NCBI GenBank assembly: GCA_029881635.1 | Contig: JAOUMG010000135.1 | Location: 1-6,121 of the forward strand | Direction of reading: 5' to 3' | Origin: Paracoccaceae bacterium | GTDB taxonomy: Bacteria > Pseudomonadota > Alphaproteobacteria > Rhodobacterales > Rhodobacteraceae | Length of the DNA: 6,121 nt | In this document: one piece after another, positions 1-6,121 of the stretch | Position numbering within the stretch: the stretch's first letter is position 1 | Layout: every line of letters starts with the position of its first letter | Notes under the pieces: generated by a model | What the model was told of the DNA's origin: nothing | What the model saw: only the letters and a program-made list of their open reading frames with translations | Databases searched by the model: none | Position numbers and translations under genes: made by a program

Positions 1-1
1 T

Positions 2-3024
<3,023 letters not shown>

Positions 3025-3060
3025 GGCGAAATACGGTTTATTGCCACTTTGTTCGCGAAT

Positions 3061-3075
3061 GTTCCTAAAAAGTTC
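3061..3075 (+). promoter_or_regulatory. LexA operator (alphaproteobacterial SOS box, GTTC-N7-GTTC)
   Basis: The sequence GTTCCTAAAAAGTTC is an exact GTTC-N7-GTTC direct repeat. This is the LexA recognition form established in Rhodobacter sphaeroides, Caulobacter and other alphaproteobacteria. A further GTTC lies at 3051-3054, six rather than seven bases from the next half-site, within the palindrome TTCGCGAA (3052-3059). The box lies 37 bases downstream of the recG stop and 63 bases upstream of the chosen ATG of the small ORF. It directly abuts a -35-like TTTACA, so bound LexA would be expected to block that promoter. Two GTTC words at this spacing can occur by chance, but the intergenic position and the neighbouring promoter-like sequence make a real site likely. 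LexA control is inferred, not observed. Confidence 0.72.
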
Positions 3076-3106
3076 TTTACAGGCCGTTTCAATTGTGAGA
3101 ACAAAT
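3076..3106 (+). promoter_or_regulatory. Candidate promoter of the small ORF
   Basis: TTTACA at 3076-3081 matches the sigma-70 -35 consensus TTGACA at five of six positions and follows the second GTTC of the LexA box with no gap. The -10 element is not clear; the A/T-rich AACAAAT at 3100-3106 is the best option near the right distance (18 bases), but it matches TATAAT poorly. A weaker alternative is TTGTGA (3093-3098) with TATGTT (3117-3122), but it would start RNA almost inside the ribosome binding site of the ORF. The promoter is inferred mainly from the LexA box and the isolated transcription-unit layout. Confidence 0.33.
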
Positions 3107-3138
3107 AGGCAACAGATATGTTATCGAAAGGTTTCCAG

Positions 3139-3261
3139 ATGCTGAATGATCTCAAATCCGCCCTATCCCGTTCGTCGGGAACCTTGATTCAGGATGCAGC
3201 AGGGCTGGCCTCCATCGTGGCGATGCTGATCGTTGCTTTGCATCTTCCGACCTATCTCTGA
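3139..3261 (+). CDS. Small single-pass membrane protein, 40 aa, putative SOS-regulated
   Basis: The ORF encodes 40 residues: a short polar, basic N-terminal part (MLNDLKSALSRSSGTLIQDA) followed by an uncharged hydrophobic stretch from about residue 21 to 36 (AGLASIVAMLIVALHL), then PTYL and TGA. This fits one transmembrane helix close to the C terminus, probably with the basic N terminus in the cytoplasm. The ATG at 3139 is chosen because GAAAGG (3126-3131) lies seven bases upstream. An in-frame ATG at 3118 would add seven residues (MLSKGFQ) but has a weaker AGG upstream; a TAG at 3106 closes the frame above it. A LexA-type box lies upstream and a strong terminator downstream, so the ORF appears to be its own transcription unit. 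I do not recognise the family. Layout resembles SOS-induced micropeptides that block division (SidA) or depolarise the membrane (TisB), but function is unknown. Confidence 0.66.
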   Translation: MLNDLKSALSRSSGTLIQDAAGLASIVAMLIVALHLPTYL

Positions 3262-3311
3262 TCTGTTTTCGGTTTCTGCCTCGCGATTTTCCCTCCCGGT
3301 CCAAGTGTCTG

Positions 3312-3356
3312 TCCCCAGAACGCGTGACTTCCCCAAGCCCACGCATCCGGTCCCCA
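3312..3356 (+). repeat. Three TCCCCA motifs in the C-rich 3' untranslated segment
   Basis: Between the small ORF stop (3261) and the terminator lie about 113 bases without a supported gene. The second half is C-rich and carries TCCCCA at 3312-3317, 3330-3335 and 3351-3356, the last two as TCCCCAAG, with a related GGTCCAAG ending at 3305. Start-to-start spacings are 18 and 21 bases. A small AGGAA/TTCCT hairpin (3357-3361 with 3369-3373) sits between the last copy and the terminator. Unpaired C-rich motifs of this kind can base-pair with Shine-Dalgarno sequences in regulatory RNAs. Whether that happens here is speculative, and the motif is short enough to recur by chance. Confidence 0.35.
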
Positions 3357-3374
3357 AGGAAAACTCGCTTCCTG

Positions 3375-3408
3375 CCGCCGCTGTCACATCGACAGTGGCG
3401 GTTTTTTT
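3375..3408 (+). terminator. Rho-independent terminator
   Basis: An 11-base-pair stem (CCGCCGCTGTC pairing with GACAGTGGCGG, one G-U pair) closes a five-base ACATC loop and is followed immediately by seven T residues (3402-3408). It is a strong intrinsic terminator on the + strand and ends the transcript carrying the small ORF. On the - strand the T-run would precede the hairpin and no U-tract follows, so it should not serve the Fe-S scaffold gene that ends at 3433. Confidence 0.93.
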
Positions 3409-3432
3409 ATGCCTGAGGGTGTTGGATGGCTG

Positions 3433-3870
3433 TCAGGCCGCCGCTTCGGCAATGGCCTCGGCCGTGGCCTCCAGAGCCAGCAGAATTGAGGCGTGGCGGT
3501 TCTTGTAATCCCGCGCAGGCAGCAAAACCTCATACCCTTCGAATGGCGCGGAGGGTACCGGGCCATCGGCCTTCAGCATTGCCTTCAGTTCATCGCGGGC
3601 AAGTTCAACCTCTGCCCGGGTCCGCCCGATCATCGCAGCACCCGCAATAGCTGCCGATGCCTGACCCAGCGCGCAGGCCTTCACATCCTGCCCGTATCCG
3701 GTGATGACCCCATCGCTCAGGACAACATCAACTGTCACCGTCGAGCCGCAAAGCGGCGAACGTCTGCGCACTGTTGCTGTCGGATTGTCGAGACGATCTG
3801 TATGGGGGATATCGGCCGCCAGTGCCAGAATGCGTTTGGAGTAAAGGTTGATCAGATCACTGTCGCTCAT
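3433..3870 (-). CDS. Iron-sulfur cluster scaffold protein, IscU/SufU/NifU N-terminal family (divergent)
   Basis: The 145-residue product has the length and layout of the IscU/SufU family, which accepts sulfur from cysteine desulfurase and assembles or relays Fe-S clusters. Family landmarks are the DNPTATV region (28-34), the first cysteine in SPLCGS (Cys41), and the second in KACALGQASA (Cys66), the latter more like SufU than IscU. Two normally conserved ligands are missing: the Asp two residues after the first Cys is Ser43, and the third Cys is Ala127 in RHASI, where IscU reads H-C-S. It may therefore be a specialised or non-canonical scaffold or sulfur carrier. The start is supported by GAGGAAAG about three bases before ATG. 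It is transcribed alone, divergently from hisI, with no other suf or isc gene in the window. Family assignment is firm; biochemical role is not. Confidence 0.87.
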   Translation of the reverse strand: MSDSDLINLYSKRILALAADIPHTDRLDNPTATVRRRSPLCGSTVTVDVVLSDGVITGYGQDVKACALGQASAAIAGAAMIGRTRAEVELARDELKAMLKADGPVPSAPFEGYEVLLPARDYKNRHASILLALEATAEAIAEAAA

Positions 3871-3889
3871 GGCTTTCCTCGGACCGGCT

Positions 3890-3908
3890 TCGTCTCTAGA
3901 TAAGACGA
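3890..3908. repeat. Inverted repeat in the divergent hisI / scaffold promoter region
   Basis: TCGTCT (3890-3895) and AGACGA (3903-3908) form a six-base inverted repeat around a seven-base CTAGATA centre. A second register pairs CGTCTC (3891-3896) with GAGACG (3907-3912). The centre overlaps the -10-like element proposed for the scaffold gene, so the site could be an operator. No known regulator consensus was recognised. Confidence 0.35.
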
Positions 3909-3925
3909 GACGCTACGGTTTGCAA
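3897..3925 (-). promoter_or_regulatory. Candidate promoter of the Fe-S scaffold gene
   Basis: Reading the - strand, TTGCAA (3925-3920) is a -35-like element and TATCTA (3902-3897) a -10-like element, separated by the ideal 17 bases. Transcription would begin near 3890, giving a leader of about 20 bases before the ATG at 3870 with its GAGGAAAG ribosome binding site. The hexamers match the consensus only partly (four and three of six). For hisI on the other strand no convincing promoter hexamers were seen in this 65-base gap. Confidence 0.35.
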
Positions 3926-3935
3926 AGGGACCCGG

Positions 3936-4292
3936 ATGAAATTTGACCCCGCGACATTGGTCTTTGACGCCAATGGCCTGATCCCTGCCATTGCCCAGGA
4001 TGCAACATCGGGCGAGGTGCTGATGCTGGCCTGGATGAATGCCGACGCCGTGTCACGGACATTGGCCACCGGCCGCGTGACTTACTGGTCGCGGTCGCGT
4101 GCTGGCTTCTGGGTCAAGGGTGAAACTTCGGGCCATGTGCAACGGCTTGTGGAAATGCGGGTCGATTGCGACCGGGATTGTCTGCTTATGAAGGTCGACC
4201 AGACCGGTCCTGCCTGTCACACCAACCGCCCGTCCTGTTTTTACACAAGCATTCAGGACGGGACCGAGATCATCACTTCCGACCCGGTTTAA
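3936..4292 (+). CDS. hisI: Phosphoribosyl-AMP cyclohydrolase HisI
   Basis: HisI hydrolyses the purine ring of N1-phosphoribosyl-AMP to give the ProFAR intermediate, the third step of histidine synthesis, in the cytoplasm. The 118-residue product carries the whole family signature: GEVLMLAWMN (26-35), YWSRSR (50-55) followed by FWVKGETSGHVQ (58-69), the metal-binding DCDRD (77-81) and GPACHTNRPSCFY (91-103). From the known M. thermautotrophicus structure, Cys78, Cys94 and Cys101 should bind zinc and Asp77, Asp79 and Asp81 magnesium. There is no HisE (pyrophosphohydrolase) domain, so this is the monofunctional form, and no other his gene is adjacent. The ATG is supported by AAAGGGA at 3924-3930, five bases upstream. 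The stop overlaps the gluQ stop on the opposite strand by four bases, leaving no space for a terminator between them. Confidence 0.98.
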   Translation: MKFDPATLVFDANGLIPAIAQDATSGEVLMLAWMNADAVSRTLATGRVTYWSRSRAGFWVKGETSGHVQRLVEMRVDCDRDCLLMKVDQTGPACHTNRPSCFYTSIQDGTEIITSDPV

Positions 4293-5182
4293 AGCCCGAC
4301 CATCGCACGGATATCGGCAGGGCTGGCGCCCTCATCGCGATATTTGCCGATAGAGCGCGCATCGTCGCGCTTGGCCAATCGCTTGCCTGCGGCATCGCGG
4401 ATCAGCCGGTGGTGGTGATAGATGGGTGTCGACAATCCCAATAGCCGCTGGAGAAGGACATGGATTGCCGTTGCGGCAAACAGGTCATCGCCCCGTGTGA
4501 CATGCGTGATGCCCTGGGCCGCATCGTCGATCACCACCGACAAGTGATAGGAGGTTTCCATATCGCGGCGCGCAAGGACGACATCACCAATCCGGGTTTC
4601 GAAATCGTTACCCGATGTAAACACATCGCCCGCATGCGCAGGCCCGGTTTCAAGGAAAGCCAGCCCACAACTGCCGTGGTCGGGCGCGTCAACACGGTGG
4701 TCGAGATAGCCAAGTGCGGCGCCGATATCCAGGCGCAGGTGCCTGTCCTCGGGTCGTGGCATCAGGGAACAGGGCAAACCACCACAATGCCGGCCGCGAC
4801 AGGTGCCGGGATAAACAGGGCCGTCAGGTCCGGTGACCGATGCATCCTCTTGCGGCGCAATCAGCGCGGCCTCGATATCGCGGCGGGTACAGGAACAGGG
4901 ATAAAGCAGATCGCCCGCCCAGAGCGTATCGAGCGCTGAAGCATAGGCGGACAAATTGTCAGACTGGCGCAGAACTGGTGTTTCCCAGGAAAGACCCAGC
5001 CAGTGAAGATCGTCCAGAATGGCCTCTTCCCATTCAGGGCGTGCTCGGCTCTGGTCGATATCCTCGATGCGAAGCAGAAATTCGCCGCCTGATTGCCGCG
5101 CCATGTCATGGGCCAGGATCGCAGCATAGGCATGGCCAAGATGCAGCGGCCCCGTCGGCGAAGGCGCAAAGCGAGTGCGCAT
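4289..5182 (-). CDS. gluQ: Glutamyl-Q tRNA(Asp) synthetase GluQ (YadB)
   Basis: GluQ is a shortened glutamyl-tRNA synthetase paralogue that activates glutamate and attaches it to the queuosine at position 34 of tRNA-Asp. The 297-residue product has the Rossmann catalytic core, starting [20 protein letters not shown] with HLGH (14-17) as the HIGH motif and KRLAKR (267-272) as the KMSKS counterpart. It stops there without the anticodon-binding domain of true GluRS. The GluQ zinc site is present as C-x-C (Cys96, Cys98) and YPGTC (Tyr124, Cys128), with a longer loop between the halves than in E. coli. The start at 5182 is preferred over an in-frame ATG at 5203: it gives the family's usual N terminus and forms TGATG with the trmFO stop. 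GGGA eight bases upstream may be the ribosome binding site. It is likely co-transcribed with trmFO, another tRNA modification gene. Confidence 0.95.
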   Translation of the reverse strand: MRTRFAPSPTGPLHLGHAYAAILAHDMARQSGGEFLLRIEDIDQSRARPEWEEAILDDLHWLGLSWETPVLRQSDNLSAYASALDTLWAGDLLYPCSCTRRDIEAALIAPQEDASVTGPDGPVYPGTCRGRHCGGLPCSLMPRPEDRHLRLDIGAALGYLDHRVDAPDHGSCGLAFLETGPAHAGDVFTSGNDFETRIGDVVLARRDMETSYHLSVVIDDAAQGITHVTRGDDLFAATAIHVLLQRLLGLSTPIYHHHRLIRDAAGKRLAKRDDARSIGKYRDEGASPADIRAMVGL

Positions 5183-6121
5183 CAACTTTGTCCCGCAAGC
5201 CATTCGGTAAACAGGGTTTTGGCCCTGTCGGTATAGGCCTTGTAGCGGTCTTTTCGCCCCTTGCGGCCGCCTTTGGCATCAATCGGCGGGAAAAGTCCGA
5301 AGTTCACGTTCATCGGTTGAAAGGTCTTGGCTTCGGCGCCACCGCTAATATGGGTGATCAAGGCGCCCATCGCGGTTTCGGGGGGCGGAGCGGCCAATTC
5401 TGTCCCGCGCATTTCGGCTACGGCAAGGCGCCCAGCCAGCAATCCCATCGCTGCACTTTCGACATAGCCCTCAACCCCGGTGATTTGCCCGGCAAAGCGG
5501 ATGTTGGGCCGCGACCTTAGCCGCATCTGACCGTCAAGCAGCGTCGGAGAGTTCAGGAACGTATTGCGGTGTATACCGCCCAATCGTGCAAAGCAGGCAT
5601 TCTCCAACCCAGGAATCATTTTAAATACAGAAGTTTGCGCGCCATACTTCATCTTCGTCTGAAATCCGACGATATTATAGATTGTCCCCAATGCATTGTC
5701 GCGGCGCAGTTGCACGACAGCATAGGCTTTGACATCCGGTTTGTGTGCATTGGTCAATCCAACCGGCTTCATCGGGCCAAAACGCAGTGTTTCGCGACCG
5801 CGTTCCGCCATGACCTCGATCGGCAGGCAGCCATCGAAATAACCCGCTGTCTCGCCTTCGTGGAATTCGGTCTTTTCCGCGGCCAGAAGGGCATCAATGA
5901 ACGCCTCATACTGTGTCTTGTCCATCGGGCAATTCATGTAGGCGGTTTGTTCTTCGACCGTATCGCCCTTGTCATAGCGCGACTGCATCCAGGCAACCGA
6001 CATATCGACGCTTTCAGCATAAACTATGGGCGCGATGGCGTCGAAAAAGGCCAGCGCCTCGGCACCGGTTTCGGCCCGGATCGCCTCGGCCAGCTTACCA
6101 GATGTCAGGGGGCCGGTGGCA
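5182..6121 (-). CDS. trmFO: Methylenetetrahydrofolate--tRNA-(uracil-5-)-methyltransferase TrmFO, C-terminal part (5' end outside window)
   Basis: TrmFO methylates uridine 54 in the T loop of tRNA, using 5,10-methylenetetrahydrofolate as carbon donor and FADH2 as reductant, unlike SAM-dependent TrmA. The frame is open to the window edge, giving 312 residues and lacking the N-terminal FAD-binding GxGxxG segment. The ATG at 6003 is internal (Met40), since conserved sequence precedes it: ATGPLTS (1-7) and [16 protein letters not shown] (25-40). Further family blocks are [20 protein letters not shown] with Cys98 (probably the catalytic cysteine of this conserved block), [37 protein letters not shown], the FAD-contacting [16 protein letters not shown] (209-224) and [10 protein letters not shown] (267-276). 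The stop TGA overlaps the gluQ ATG by one base, so the two are probably translated from one message. Confidence 0.97.
   Translation of the reverse strand, partial: ATGPLTSGKLAEAIRAETGAEALAFFDAIAPIVYAESVDMSVAWMQSRYDKGDTVEEQTAYMNCPMDKTQYEAFIDALLAAEKTEFHEGETAGYFDGCLPIEVMAERGRETLRFGPMKPVGLTNAHKPDVKAYAVVQLRRDNALGTIYNIVGFQTKMKYGAQTSVFKMIPGLENACFARLGGIHRNTFLNSPTLLDGQMRLRSRPNIRFAGQITGVEGYVESAAMGLLAGRLAVAEMRGTELAAPPPETAMGALITHISGGAEAKTFQPMNVNFGLFPPIDAKGGRKGRKDRYKAYTDRAKTLFTEWLAGQS

Noticed and set aside
3163..3387. Two overlapping - strand frames of 64 and 74 codons opposite the small ORF region
   Set aside because: Composition is low-complexity and charged, no ribosome binding site or family was recognised, and they lie antisense to the better-supported small ORF and its 3' untranslated region.
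3375..3401. Hairpin as a bidirectional terminator also serving the scaffold gene
   Set aside because: On the - strand the run of A lies on the wrong side and no U-tract follows the stem.
3233..3508. 91-codon + strand frame after the small ORF
   Set aside because: It runs through the intrinsic terminator hairpin and T-run and into the antisense of the Fe-S scaffold gene, with no supporting motif.
3493..3903. 136-codon + strand frame opposite the Fe-S scaffold gene
   Set aside because: Antisense shadow of a gene with a clear family assignment and ribosome binding site.
5203..5203. Upstream ATG for gluQ
   Set aside because: It adds MACGTKL, which is not part of the family N terminus, lies inside trmFO and lacks a good ribosome binding site; the ATG at 5182 fits better.
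4840..5520. 226-codon + strand frame across gluQ and trmFO
   Set aside because: It crosses the junction of two well-supported - strand genes, and its translation is Arg/Pro/Gly-rich with no recognisable family.

Overview
This window looks like chromosomal DNA from an alphaproteobacterium, most likely of the Rhodobacteraceae/Roseobacter group. The evidence is moderately GC-rich coding sequence with no foreign-looking patch, a LigA-RecG gene pair, a folate-dependent TrmFO (found in alphaproteobacteria but not in enterics), and a GTTC-N7-GTTC site, the LexA operator form used by alphaproteobacteria. I saw no mobile element, rRNA, tRNA or CRISPR array. The genus cannot be fixed from the sequence alone.

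Layout, left to right. (1) Positions 2-3024, + strand: the 3' part of ligA (NAD+-dependent DNA ligase) overlaps the complete recG (branch-migrating helicase) by an ATGA, forming a DNA replication/repair unit. (2) Positions 3025-3408, + strand: a compact independent unit with a LexA-type operator, an unannotated 40-residue single-membrane-segment protein (3139-3261), a C-rich 3' untranslated stretch and a strong intrinsic terminator. (3) Positions 3433-3870, - strand: an IscU/SufU-like Fe-S scaffold homologue that keeps two of the family's three cysteines. It is transcribed away from hisI across a 65-base divergent promoter region. (4) Positions 3936-4292, + strand: hisI, the monofunctional phosphoribosyl-AMP cyclohydrolase of histidine synthesis. 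(5) Positions 6121-4289, - strand: trmFO (5' end outside the window) followed by gluQ. Both are tRNA modification genes, coupled by a TGATG junction. gluQ meets hisI tail to tail, and the two stop codons share a palindromic TTAA.

The most interesting signal is region 2. A perfect alphaproteobacterial SOS box precedes a tiny hydrophobic ORF that has its own ribosome binding site and terminator. The layout recalls SOS-induced membrane micropeptides such as the Caulobacter division inhibitor SidA or the enteric toxin TisB. That comparison rests on layout only; I do not recognise the protein by sequence.
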